Below, in pieces: positions 1 through 7,728 of a stretch of 64,000 bases of DNA. The notes beneath the pieces were generated by a model, which was not told where the DNA came from, did not search any database, and saw only the letters and a program-made list of their open reading frames with translations. Numbering within the stretch: position 1 is the first letter of the stretch; each line of letters begins with the position of its first letter. This DNA comes from CALKJP01 sp046299555 (GTDB lineage: Bacteria > Bacteroidota > Bacteroidia > JACCXN01), in NCBI GenBank assembly GCA_046299555.1, contig JBKBHS010000003.1:62001-126000 (forward strand), in the 5' to 3' direction. A program made the translations under genes and the position numbers.

Positions 1-1
1 T

Positions 2-688
2 ATTTTAGTTGAATATCAATTTAAAGCATATGAAGAATATTTAAAACATAAAAACACTTGTGAAGCAAAAGTATTTGGGAACAGCCTACTTTTCTTCCGA
101 GGATTTTTATTAGAAGATAAAATATTGATGAAAAAATATTATAAAATTTTATCATCCATTAATCTAGAAGAAAATATTCACCCAATGGCAATCGGTAGGC
201 TTTATAAATGCTTTTTACTTTATAATACTTATGTAGAAAATAAAGAAAGTAAAGATTTAATTAAACACATATTTTCTATCGAAAAAAAAATGCCACGAGT
301 GGGACTGCATTTTACAAATTTCCCAGGCTTTCATTATTTTGTTGCAGATGGGTTGATATTATGCAATTACAATAAAGAAGCTATAAAACTTATTACTAAA
401 GCTTTTGAAAATTATAATATAACAAGGGAATTTGTGTGGAAAGGTTATTATCGACAATTACAATTAATGTTAGCAGAAGCATATTATAATATTGGAGAAA
501 AAGAAAAATCAGAAAAACTGATTTCAAAAATAAATCCTGAAAGTTTTTATTTTATTACAAGAAATTATTTTAGAACTCGTTACTTAATTTTAAAATATAA
601 GGTTTCTAAAAATATTAAATATAAAAAAGAAGCTATTAATCGTATTAATGAAAGCCATTTCAATGTGCTTTTACGATTATTAAAATAA
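2..688 (+). CDS. C-terminal part of an unrecognised helical-repeat-like protein (5' truncated)
   Basis: The reading frame is open from base 2 with no stop, so the gene begins outside the window; the first in-frame ATG is at 128 but nothing suggests that it is the true start. The visible 228 or so residues are rich in Lys, Tyr, Ile and Asn and look all-alpha, with spaced Tyr/Ala pairs (for example LAEAYYNIGEKEKSEKL) reminiscent of degenerate tetratricopeptide repeats. I do not recognise the family. It ends flush against the stop codon of the convergent cpsB-like gene with no intergenic bases, so both transcripts must overlap or terminate inside each other's coding sequence. Confidence 0.6.
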   Translation: MLVEYQFKAYEEYLKHKNTCEAKVFGNSLLFFRGFLLEDKILMKKYYKILSSINLEENIHPMAIGRLYKCFLLYNTYVENKESKDLIKHIFSIEKKMPRVGLHFTNFPGFHYFVADGLILCNYNKEAIKLITKAFENYNITREFVWKGYYRQLQLMLAEAYYNIGEKEKSEKLISKINPESFYFITRNYFRTRYLILKYKVSKNIKYKKEAINRINESHFNVLLRLLK

Positions 689-1435
689 TCAAATCAACTC
701 TTTATTTTTCAACTTCCCACTTTCTAAAACTTTATGAAAATGTTTGAGTGTACGAGCATGATTTAAAATTTCGAGATGATGATAATGATGACAATCAGAA
801 CCTACAAAGTCAATTAAATTTTCATCAATCAGGCGTTCGGCTATTTTTTTTGTTTCAGGAGAATAATGGCCTGTAAGCGAAATAGTATTTAATTGCAGTA
901 ATACGCCTTTCTCTTTCAACTCATAATAGGTTTCAAAATTGCGATACCAAAAACTGTAACGCTCCGGATGTGCTAAAATGGGAATATAGCCATTCATCTG
1001 CATATCAAATATGGCTTTGTATAAATTATCCGGAGCAGCTACAAAAGGCAATTCAAACAACACATATTTACCTCCTAGTGTAAGCAATTCTTTTCGCTCT
1101 ATTTTTTTCTCCAGTTCATAATCTAAATAATACTCTGCAGCAGCGTCTATACTTATTGGAATATTTTGCTTTGCCAATTCATTCCTAACTTTATCTAATC
1201 CGCTTAAAATAATCTCAGGAGTGTTGCGATAAAAATCGCTCATTACATGTGGAGTGGTAATTACTTTTTTATAACCTAATTCAGCAAAGCGTTGTATGAG
1301 GCGTATACTATCTTCAATCGTTTTTGCGCCATCATCAATTCCGGGAATTAAATGCGAATGAATATCCACTCCTATCTGAGATAAATCAGCAGGAGCTAAT
1401 ATTTCTTTCTTTTTAAAAAAACTGAATATTCCCAT
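689..1435 (-). CDS. CpsB/CapC-type tyrosine-protein phosphatase (PHP domain)
   Basis: A 248-residue PHP-superfamily metallophosphatase. The metal-binding N-terminal signature H26-S-H28 followed by LIPGIDDG, the TTPH motif, AHPERY and the C-terminal DFVGSDCHH cluster are all present. In the CpsB/YwqE/Wzb-like family such enzymes dephosphorylate the tyrosine-rich tail of capsule co-polymerase kinases and so control chain length or export of polysaccharide. It is the last gene of the leftward sugar-nucleotide operon, 13 nt after the ureohydrolase gene, which supports a role in surface polysaccharide regulation. No Wzc-type kinase partner lies in the window. The short basic N-terminus (FFKKK) has no signal peptide, so it is probably cytoplasmic. 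Confidence 0.85.
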   Translation of the reverse strand: MGIFSFFKKKEILAPADLSQIGVDIHSHLIPGIDDGAKTIEDSIRLIQRFAELGYKKVITTPHVMSDFYRNTPEIILSGLDKVRNELAKQNIPISIDAAAEYYLDYELEKKIERKELLTLGGKYVLFELPFVAAPDNLYKAIFDMQMNGYIPILAHPERYSFWYRNFETYYELKEKGVLLQLNTISLTGHYSPETKKIAERLIDENLIDFVGSDCHHYHHLEILNHARTLKHFHKVLESGKLKNKELI

Positions 1436-1448
1436 TTAATATAAAATA

Positions 1449-2489
1449 CTATTTATGTTTCAGGTTATTTAAATGATAATACACTATCATATTAAACAAG
1501 GTGCGAGCACCAACATTTCCATCCCATTCATCATTACCGGGAGCAACTTCTACCAAGTCCATTCCAATAATTTTTTTCCCTGAAGTGCTTAGTTTTTTAA
1601 ACAGGTACATAATTTCAGAAAACTCAAATCCACCCGGAACCGGTGTACCGGTATTAGGACAATATTTTGGGTCAAAACCATCAATATCAAAAGTTATGTA
1701 AACTTCATCACCTAAAGCAGCTATCACCTCATCGCATATTTTACTCCAAGTTTTACCTTCGTGCATTTGTTCTTTAATCTGCCAGTCGAAAAAGGTTTTT
1801 ATTTTAGGATGATTTTGTGTCAACTCCACTTCTTCTTCACAAATATCACGAATACCCAGCTGTACTAATTTTTCTACTTTATCTAATTGAATAGCATTAT
1901 AGCATATTGAAGCATGTGAGTGCTCAAATCCTTCGTAGGCTTTTCGTAAATCTGCATGCGCATCTATTTGCAAAACAGAAAACGGTTTTTCTCTCAACTC
2001 GTTTAATGCTCTGAAATAGCCGATTGGTGTACTATGGTCACCACCTAATAAAATTACTTTTTTACCTTGCTGTAAATATTTTTTTATTTCTGTGAATGTT
2101 CTGTCATGAACTTTTTTGGTGGCTTCATTCAGGTGATGCAATATCTCTTTCATTTCAGAATTTGAATCTACATCACCGCCTTGTTCTAAAAAAGAAATAT
2201 ACGATTCTGACAATTCTCTCAAACGTGTATTTTCTTTCGTATCATCCACAAATCGTTGGTCAAGTGCTAATTTAATTTTCCACACTTCCTTTAGTTCAGG
2301 ATGGAATAAATCTAATTGATATGAGGCATCCACCACGGCTTTAGGTCCATTACTTGTACCCGGCTTGTACGAAGTAGTAACATCTAAACAAACAGGGAAT
2401 ATTACATATTCCGCTTCGTCAATAGTATAAGGTAATCCTAAAAAATTTCCGTTATGAACGGCAACATCATTGGGGTTAAAATTTTCCAT
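1449..2489 (-). CDS. Ureohydrolase (agmatinase/arginase/formimidoylglutamase family)
   Basis: A 346-residue ureohydrolase with a full binuclear manganese site: GGDHS (H152), DAHAD (D176, H178, D180) and FDIDGFDP (D268, D270), plus the TGTPVPGG segment. The family hydrolyses guanidino or formimino groups (agmatine, arginine, guanidinobutyrate, formimidoylglutamate). Bacteroidota proteins of this length are usually annotated as agmatinase family, but the substrate cannot be read from the sequence. A hutU gene lies 23 kb away, so formimidoylglutamase is an alternative. It sits 6 nt after the WbpP-like epimerase and 13 nt before the phosphatase gene, inside a polysaccharide operon, which is an odd place for a polyamine or histidine catabolic enzyme. 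Confidence 0.85.
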   Translation of the reverse strand: MENFNPNDVAVHNGNFLGLPYTIDEAEYVIFPVCLDVTTSYKPGTSNGPKAVVDASYQLDLFHPELKEVWKIKLALDQRFVDDTKENTRLRELSESYISFLEQGGDVDSNSEMKEILHHLNEATKKVHDRTFTEIKKYLQQGKKVILLGGDHSTPIGYFRALNELREKPFSVLQIDAHADLRKAYEGFEHSHASICYNAIQLDKVEKLVQLGIRDICEEEVELTQNHPKIKTFFDWQIKEQMHEGKTWSKICDEVIAALGDEVYITFDIDGFDPKYCPNTGTPVPGGFEFSEIMYLFKKLSTSGKKIIGMDLVEVAPGNDEWDGNVGARTLFNMIVYYHLNNLKHK

Positions 2490-2495
2490 AGTAAA

Positions 2496-3491
2496 TTAAT
2501 CAATGTTATAACGTGAATTTTTAAACCAAGCTAATGTAATTTTTAAACCTTCATCAAAAAACACTTTTGGCTCGTATCCTAATAAGTTTTTAGCTTTCGA
2601 AATATCCGCTAAAGAATCGCGTACATCGCCTTTTCGTTCTTCTTTAAATGTTGGCTCTACAGTTGCTCCTGCATACTTTTTTAATATTTGAAACATATCT
2701 AAAATGGAAGTACGTTCACCACAAGCAATATTAAAAAATTGGCCATATGCATTTTCATCATCGCACAACATGGCTCTGATATTTGCTTGCACAGCATTTT
2801 CAACAAAAGTAAAATCGCGAGTTTGTAAACCATCCCCAAAAATTGTAGGAGATTGATTTCGTAAAAGCGCTTTCATAAATAATGGAATAGCTGCTGCATA
2901 AGCACCCTCAGGGCTTTGATTAGGCCCGTAAATATTAAAGTAGCGTAAACCTATGGTTGGGAAATTATATGTTTTATAAAATACTTCTGCATACAACTCA
3001 TCTACACGCTTACTTACGGCATAGGGTGAAAGTGCATTGCCAATCTTATCTTCAACTTTTGGTAATGTTTTACTATCACCATAAACAGAAGAAGAACTGG
3101 CATATACCAATCGTTTTACACCGGCATCTTTTGCTGCTACCATTAAATTCATAAATGCATTTACATTGGCATTATGCGTAGCAATTGGATTTACGATAGA
3201 ACGCGGAACAGAGCCCAATGCAGCCTGATGCGATATAAAATCAATTCCTATAACTGCTTTTTTACATACTTCTATATCGGTTAAGTCGGCTTCAATAAAC
3301 TCTACATTAGATAACTGTAAATATTCTTCAATATTATATTTATAACCATTGCATAAATTATCAATAATTCTGATTTTGCCTGCATTATGCTGAACCAAGT
3401 ATTTTACAATATTAGAACCAATAAAGCCTGCACCTCCGGTAACTAAAAAACTAAATTGACTTAAATCTTTTGAATGATATATGTATGACAT
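2496..3491 (-). CDS. UDP-N-acetylglucosamine (or its uronate) 4-epimerase, WbpP/TviC-like SDR
   Basis: Extended short-chain dehydrogenase/reductase of 331 residues. The NAD-binding motif TGGAGFIG lies at residues 18-25, the catalytic Ser and YxxxK appear in ASSSSVYG and SPYAVSK, and the stretch SHQAALGSVPRS plus GPNQSPEGAYAAAIP is characteristic of the WbpP/TviC/Gne branch, which interconverts UDP-GlcNAc/GalNAc or UDP-GlcNAcA/GalNAcA. The frame is open 22 codons further upstream, but the ATG at 3491 is preferred because it overlaps the stop of rmlB by one base (TAATG), a typical translational-coupling junction, and starts just before the Rossmann strand. With the WbpO/TviB-like dehydrogenase upstream, UDP-GalNAcA is a likely product. 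Confidence 0.88.
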   Translation of the reverse strand: MSYIYHSKDLSQFSFLVTGGAGFIGSNIVKYLVQHNAGKIRIIDNLCNGYKYNIEEYLQLSNVEFIEADLTDIEVCKKAVIGIDFISHQAALGSVPRSIVNPIATHNANVNAFMNLMVAAKDAGVKRLVYASSSSVYGDSKTLPKVEDKIGNALSPYAVSKRVDELYAEVFYKTYNFPTIGLRYFNIYGPNQSPEGAYAAAIPLFMKALLRNQSPTIFGDGLQTRDFTFVENAVQANIRAMLCDDENAYGQFFNIACGERTSILDMFQILKKYAGATVEPTFKEERKGDVRDSLADISKAKNLLGYEPKVFFDEGLKITLAWFKNSRYNID

Positions 3492-4552
3492 TATCTGTTT
3501 TGATATTGCTGTTCGTAATATTTTTGATAATTTCCACTGGTAACATTTTGCAACCATTGTTTATTATTAAGGTACCAGTAAACTGTTAGTTCCAAGCCTT
3601 GCTCAAAAGTTACAGAAGGTTTCCAACATAACTCTCTTTCAATTTTTGATGCATCAATGGCATATCTTAAATCATGGCCGGCTCTGTCGGTAACAAATGT
3701 TATCAGCTTTTCTGATTCTCCTTCTGCTCGATTTAATTTTTTATCCATAATCTTACACAGCAAACGAATTAAATCGATATTTTTCCATTCGTTATGCCCG
3801 CCTATATTATAGGTTTCGCCTGTTTTGCCTTTATGAAATACTAAATCAATTGCTTTGGCATGATCTACTACATATAACCAATCGCGCACATTTTCTCCTT
3901 TTCCGTAAATTGGTATTGGCTTTTTATTTAAAATATTATTTATTGCAAGCGGTATTAGTTTTTCAGGAAACTGATTAGGGCCGTAATTGTTTGAACAATT
4001 ACTAATAACAACATTCAGTCCATAGGTATCGTGATATGCTCTAACAAAATGATCAGAGCTTGCTTTTGATGCGGAATAAGGGCTGTGTGGATCGTAAGCT
4101 GTTTTTTCCGTAAAAAATCCTTCAAGGCCTAATGTTCCATAAACTTCATCAGTAGAGATATGATAAAAACGATTTTGCTTTTTTTCTTTCCAATAATGTT
4201 TGGCTGCATTTAATAAATTCACTGTTCCAACAACGTTTGTCATTACAAAATCAATAGGATTGGCAATACTTCTATCTACATGCGATTCGGCCGCTAAGTG
4301 AATTACTCCATCAAAAGCATATTTAGAAAATAAATCTTGTATAAATTCTCCATCTACTATATCGCCTTTTACAAATTCATAATTTTCTTCTTTTTCAATA
4401 TCTCTTAAGTTTTCTAAATTTCCGGCATATGTTAATTTATCAAGATTTATAATTTTATAATTAGGATATTTTGTAACAAACAATCGCACCACATGCGAGC
4501 CAATAAATCCTGCACCTCCGGTAATCAAAATATACTTTTCAAAATTTCTCAT
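3491..4552 (-). CDS. rfbB: dTDP-glucose 4,6-dehydratase
   Basis: 353-residue extended SDR. It has TGGAGFIGSH near the N-terminus, the diagnostic HISTDEVYG (Thr/Asp/Glu of the active site) and SPYSASKASSDH (YxxxK), then NNYGPNQFPEKLIP, the classical RmlB substrate-binding stretch, and GKGENVRDWLYV. The length matches RmlB. It converts dTDP-glucose to dTDP-4-keto-6-deoxyglucose, the branch point to rhamnose and other deoxysugars; RmlA, RmlC and RmlD are not in the window. A Rho-independent terminator lies just before its start (see 4564-4593), so it may head a second transcription unit or be expressed by read-through from the upstream wbpD-wbpB-wbpO-like genes. The downstream epimerase overlaps its stop. 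Confidence 0.93.
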   Translation of the reverse strand: MRNFEKYILITGGAGFIGSHVVRLFVTKYPNYKIINLDKLTYAGNLENLRDIEKEENYEFVKGDIVDGEFIQDLFSKYAFDGVIHLAAESHVDRSIANPIDFVMTNVVGTVNLLNAAKHYWKEKKQNRFYHISTDEVYGTLGLEGFFTEKTAYDPHSPYSASKASSDHFVRAYHDTYGLNVVISNCSNNYGPNQFPEKLIPLAINNILNKKPIPIYGKGENVRDWLYVVDHAKAIDLVFHKGKTGETYNIGGHNEWKNIDLIRLLCKIMDKKLNRAEGESEKLITFVTDRAGHDLRYAIDASKIERELCWKPSVTFEQGLELTVYWYLNNKQWLQNVTSGNYQKYYEQQYQNR

Positions 4553-4563
4553 GAAATTTAGTT

Positions 4564-4593
4564 TTAAAAAAAATCCCTCCTTTCAGAGGGATT
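4564..4593 (-). terminator. Rho-independent terminator between the WbpO-like gene and rfbB
   Basis: On the minus strand an 8-bp stem (AATCCCTC/GAGGGATT, 4572-4579 with 4586-4593) with a 6-nt loop is followed by a run of T. It starts 6 nt after the WbpO-like stop codon, and the T-run ends about a dozen bases before the rfbB start codon. Confidence 0.8.
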
Positions 4594-4598
4594 GATAA

Positions 4599-5894
4599 CT
4601 ACAAGCTCCAATAAGTTATATCTTTTATTTTTCCACGATATAATCCTTTTATATCTACTAAAATTGGTTTATCATCTGATATTGACTTAAAATAATTTTC
4701 ATCTAAGCCTTTGTATTCTTTATGACTAACAGCAACAATTACTGCAGCATATTTTTTATTTGGTTCTTTAATTAAGCCAAATCCATACTCATGCATTAAT
4801 TCATCTGAATCGGCATGAGGATCAACTACATCAACGGCTACTCCATATGATTTTAGTTCTTTAACCACATCAGCAACTTTAGAATTGCGTACATCGCTTA
4901 CATCTTCTTTAAATGTAGCACCCATAACCAGCACAACTGCCTCATTCAGATTCTTTTTAGCGGCAATCATTTTTTTAACCGTTTGTTTGGCGATATAAAA
5001 GCCCATAGAATCGTTTACATAACGACCGGAATTAATAATTCGTGCATGATAACCTAATGATTCGGCCTTGTAGGTTAAGTAATATGGATCAACTCCAATA
5101 CAATGTCCACCTACTAATCCGGGATAAAACTTAAGGAAATTCCATTTGGTTCCTGCCGCTTCTAATACATCGTATGTATTAATTCCAATTCTGCTAAATA
5201 TTATTGAAAGCTCATTCATTAAAGCAATGTTTACATCGCGCTGAGTATTTTCAATAATTTTTGCCGCTTCTGCTACTTTAATATTGGGAGCTTTGTGAAC
5301 ACCGGGTTCTACAATAATTTCATAAACTTTTGAAATTACTTCTAACGATTCAGCATCACAACCTGAAACAACTTTTAAAATTTTAGTGATTGTATGTTCT
5401 TTATCGCCCGGATTAATTCGTTCAGGAGAATAGCCTACTTTAAAATCTTGTACAAATTTCAAACCTGAAATATCTTCTAAAATTGGAACGCAATCTTCTT
5501 CAGTACATCCCGGATAAACGGTTGATTCATACACTACGTAATCGCCTTTCTTTAATACTTGACCTACTGTTTTGCTTGCTCCTATTAATGGTTTTAGGTC
5601 AGGTAAGTTATGTTCATCAATTGGTGTTGGAACAGCAACAATAAAAAATTTTGCTTCTTTTAAATCATCAATATTGGCAGTAAAATATATATCACTGTTA
5701 TCAAATTCAGAAGAAGGTAATTCGTTGCTTGGGTCTATTTTATTACGCATCATTTCAATGCGTTTTTCATTAATATCAAATCCGATTACAGATATTTTTT
5801 TGGCAAAAGCTAAAGCAATAGGTAATCCAACATATCCTAAGCCAATTACAGCCACTTTTGCTTTTTTGTCGATTATGTCTTGATAGAGTTGCAT
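4599..5894 (-). CDS. Nucleotide-sugar 6-dehydrogenase, WbpO/TviB-like (UDP-HexNAc to UDP-HexNAc uronate)
   Basis: 431 residues with the three-domain layout of UDP-glucose/GDP-mannose dehydrogenases. The N-terminal Rossmann motif GLGYVG is at 18-23, the ESTVYPGCTE substrate loop follows, and the catalytic cysteine is C265 in GGHCIGVDPYYLT. The form GGHCIGVDP is typical of the WbpO/TviB/VipA group; WbpA proteins usually read GGHCIPIDP. It performs two NAD-dependent oxidations of the C6 hydroxyl of UDP-GlcNAc or UDP-GalNAc to the uronate. It lies 29 nt downstream of a WbpB-like oxidoreductase, so its product could feed both the WbpB-WbpD branch and the 4-epimerase branch. Followed immediately by a terminator. 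Confidence 0.9.
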   Translation of the reverse strand: MQLYQDIIDKKAKVAVIGLGYVGLPIALAFAKKISVIGFDINEKRIEMMRNKIDPSNELPSSEFDNSDIYFTANIDDLKEAKFFIVAVPTPIDEHNLPDLKPLIGASKTVGQVLKKGDYVVYESTVYPGCTEEDCVPILEDISGLKFVQDFKVGYSPERINPGDKEHTITKILKVVSGCDAESLEVISKVYEIIVEPGVHKAPNIKVAEAAKIIENTQRDVNIALMNELSIIFSRIGINTYDVLEAAGTKWNFLKFYPGLVGGHCIGVDPYYLTYKAESLGYHARIINSGRYVNDSMGFYIAKQTVKKMIAAKKNLNEAVVLVMGATFKEDVSDVRNSKVADVVKELKSYGVAVDVVDPHADSDELMHEYGFGLIKEPNKKYAAVIVAVSHKEYKGLDENYFKSISDDKPILVDIKGLYRGKIKDITYWSL

Positions 5895-5923
5895 AAGAAA
5901 TTTATTTAAAATTGTTTTATAAA

Positions 5924-6970
5924 TTAAGCTTTCATTTTTCTTTTGTATTTCAACACATCATCATGTCTGTATGAATAAATTCTTTCAATAATATCAACCA
6001 CTTTCATTCCTTCTAAGGCATTAGTGGTAATGGTAGTTCTTCCTTTAATGGTATTTACAACATTTTCGATTACATAATGATGATTATTCGCTGAACCTTT
6101 GTAATGTCCGTAATCGTTAGCAGGGTTAGTCGGTGGCAATTCCGGCATTTCATAATCTTTTATATGACAATATTCTACTTTATCCATGTACTGTCCACCC
6201 ACTTTTACACTTCCTTTTTCTCCAATTATGGTTAAGCTGCTTTCTAAGTTTTTATCCCATACAGCTGTAGAATAGTTTAAACTACCCATTCCTCCATGCA
6301 CAAATTTGAATGAAATAAAGCCACTGTCTTCAAAATCGGTTGAATGCTTATGCGTAAAATCGTTAAACTTAGCCTGTATATCGGTTATATCACCAAATAA
6401 CCAATACATAATATCTATAAAATGCGAAAATTGAGTAAACAATGTTCCACCATCGAGTTCTTGAGTTCCTTTCCATGAACCTTTTTTATAGTAGCGCTCA
6501 TCGCGATTCCAATAGCAGTTTAATTGAACCATAAATATTTCGCCAAGTTTTCCGCTCTCTACAATTTCTTTAAGCCAAACCGATGGTGGCGAATATCTGT
6601 TTTGCATTACACAAAATACGTTTTTGTGCATTTGCAATGATTTATAAATAATTGTTTCACAATCGCGTGTATTTAAGGCCATTGGTTTTTCAACTACAAC
6701 ATGTTTTTTGGCTTCGAGTGCCTTTAAAGCATGCTGTGCATGCAAGCCATTTGGTGAACAAATATTTACCACCTCAATTTCCGGATGTTTTGAAAGCATT
6801 TCATCAACATCATGATAAAAAGCTTCAGCTATATTCGATATATCTAATTCTTCTTTCGTTTTAATATCGCATACTGCCACTAATTCACAATCAGGATTTC
6901 TACGAATCATTTCAGCATGACGCTTTCCAATATGTCCCTGACCTATTACTGCAAATTTTATTTTCGTCAT
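5924..6970 (-). CDS. Gfo/Idh/MocA oxidoreductase, WbpB/WlbA-like (UDP-GlcNAcA 3-dehydrogenase)
   Basis: 348 residues. The N-terminal Rossmann fold begins with VIGQGHIGKRHAEMI, and the family EKP motif is at E94-K95-P96. The C-terminal alpha/beta domain contains GGTLFTQFSHFIDIMYWLFG, a sequence style shared with WbpB/WlbA, which oxidises the C3 hydroxyl of UDP-GlcNAcA as the first step toward 2,3-diacetamido uronic acids. The assignment rests mainly on context: it lies 11 nt downstream of a WbpD/WlbB-like acetyltransferase and 29 nt upstream of the 6-dehydrogenase. The 3-aminotransferase (WbpE/WlbC) expected between these steps is not in the window. Confidence 0.82.
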   Translation of the reverse strand: MTKIKFAVIGQGHIGKRHAEMIRRNPDCELVAVCDIKTKEELDISNIAEAFYHDVDEMLSKHPEIEVVNICSPNGLHAQHALKALEAKKHVVVEKPMALNTRDCETIIYKSLQMHKNVFCVMQNRYSPPSVWLKEIVESGKLGEIFMVQLNCYWNRDERYYKKGSWKGTQELDGGTLFTQFSHFIDIMYWLFGDITDIQAKFNDFTHKHSTDFEDSGFISFKFVHGGMGSLNYSTAVWDKNLESSLTIIGEKGSVKVGGQYMDKVEYCHIKDYEMPELPPTNPANDYGHYKGSANNHHYVIENVVNTIKGRTTITTNALEGMKVVDIIERIYSYRHDDVLKYKRKMKA

Positions 6971-6981
6971 TTTAAATTTAT

Positions 6982-7557
6982 TTAAAGTTTAGTTACTACT
7001 CCGTCTTTTAAAAGATATTTTTCGCCACTTTCTGGACAAATAGCAATTCCATTTTCATCAAAATTTAATCGGTGTCCAAACTCACTCATCCATCCTATTT
7101 GACGTGCAGGATTTCCAACAACAAGTGCATAAGCCGGAATATTTTTAGTAACAACTGCACCGGCACCAATAAATGCAAATGGTCCTATATCGTGTCCACA
7201 AACTATAGTTGCATTAGCTCCAATTGAAGCTCCTTTTCCTACATGCGTTTTAGCATATTGCCCTCTTCGATTTACGGCACTACGCGGATTTGTTACATTG
7301 GTAAAAACACAGGATGGACCTAAAAATACATCATCATCGCAGGTTACGCCTGTATAAATTGAAACATTGTTTTGAACCTTTACATTATTTCCAAGTATTA
7401 CATCAGGTGAAACCACTACATTTTGACCTATATTACAATTTTCGCCAATTACACAATTAGGCATAATGTGCGAAAAGTGCCAAATTTTAGTTCCTTTTCC
7501 AATTTTACACCCTTCATCAATAACTGCTGTAGGGTGAGCATAATATTCTTTTTCCAT
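6982..7557 (-). CDS. Hexapeptide-repeat N-acetyltransferase, WbpD/WlbB-like
   Basis: 191 residues forming a left-handed beta-helix: repeated isoleucine-patch hexads (for example CKIGKG, CVIGEN, CNIGQN, VILGNN, ASIGAN) and the acetyl-CoA-binding end GAGAVVTKNIPAYALVVGNP. The layout and the segment TNVTNPRSAVNRRGQY match WbpD/WlbB, which acetylates the 3-amino group of UDP-GlcNAc3NA to give UDP-GlcNAc(3NAc)A. Generic sugar or antibiotic acetyltransferases are the alternative, but the neighbouring WbpB- and WbpO-like genes argue for the uronic-acid pathway. It is the first gene of the leftward locus, with a TAnnTTTG-type box 19 nt upstream. Confidence 0.85.
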   Translation of the reverse strand: MEKEYYAHPTAVIDEGCKIGKGTKIWHFSHIMPNCVIGENCNIGQNVVVSPDVILGNNVKVQNNVSIYTGVTCDDDVFLGPSCVFTNVTNPRSAVNRRGQYAKTHVGKGASIGANATIVCGHDIGPFAFIGAGAVVTKNIPAYALVVGNPARQIGWMSEFGHRLNFDENGIAICPESGEKYLLKDGVVTKL

Positions 7558-7575
7558 TCGTTTAAAATAAGTTTA

Positions 7576-7583
7576 CAAAAATA
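7576..7583 (-). promoter_or_regulatory. Candidate -7 box of the polysaccharide operon
   Basis: The minus strand reads TATTTTTG, a match to the Bacteroidota -7 consensus TAnnTTTG, 18 nt before the ATG of the WbpD-like gene. No TTTG -33 element at the usual 19-22 nt spacing was found, so support is partial. Confidence 0.45.
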
Positions 7584-7667
7584 GAAAAATAACGATTTAG
7601 CGCATAACATTCAACAAAACATTGATTTTATGTTATTTAGAGCCTTATTTATAATTTAAATCAAACA

Positions 7668-7701
7668 TTTGTAGTAAAATTGTGTTTGATACATACTTTT
7701 G
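7668..7701 (+). promoter_or_regulatory. Candidate promoter of the DUF2911 gene
   Basis: TTTG at 7668-7671 and TACTTTTG (TAnnTTTG) at 7694-7701, spaced 22 nt, fit the Bacteroidota -33/-7 pattern. Transcription would start near 7708, giving a leader of about 20 nt before the ATG at 7729. Confidence 0.6.
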
Positions 7702-7728
7702 TTTAACAATTAACCCAAAAATTCATTT

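Noticed and set aside
1449..2489. Assigning the ureohydrolase as HutG because hutU is present at 25.3 kb
   Set aside because: The genes are 23 kb apart in unrelated operons and no residue visible here separates formimidoylglutamase from agmatinase.
3157..3557. Longer start of the WbpP-like epimerase at 3557
   Set aside because: It would overlap rfbB by 67 nt and add residues before the Rossmann motif; ATG at 3491 gives the standard TAATG junction.
5572..5883. 103-residue plus-strand open frame inside the nucleotide-sugar dehydrogenase
   Set aside because: Antisense to strongly conserved Rossmann-domain codons; no independent support.
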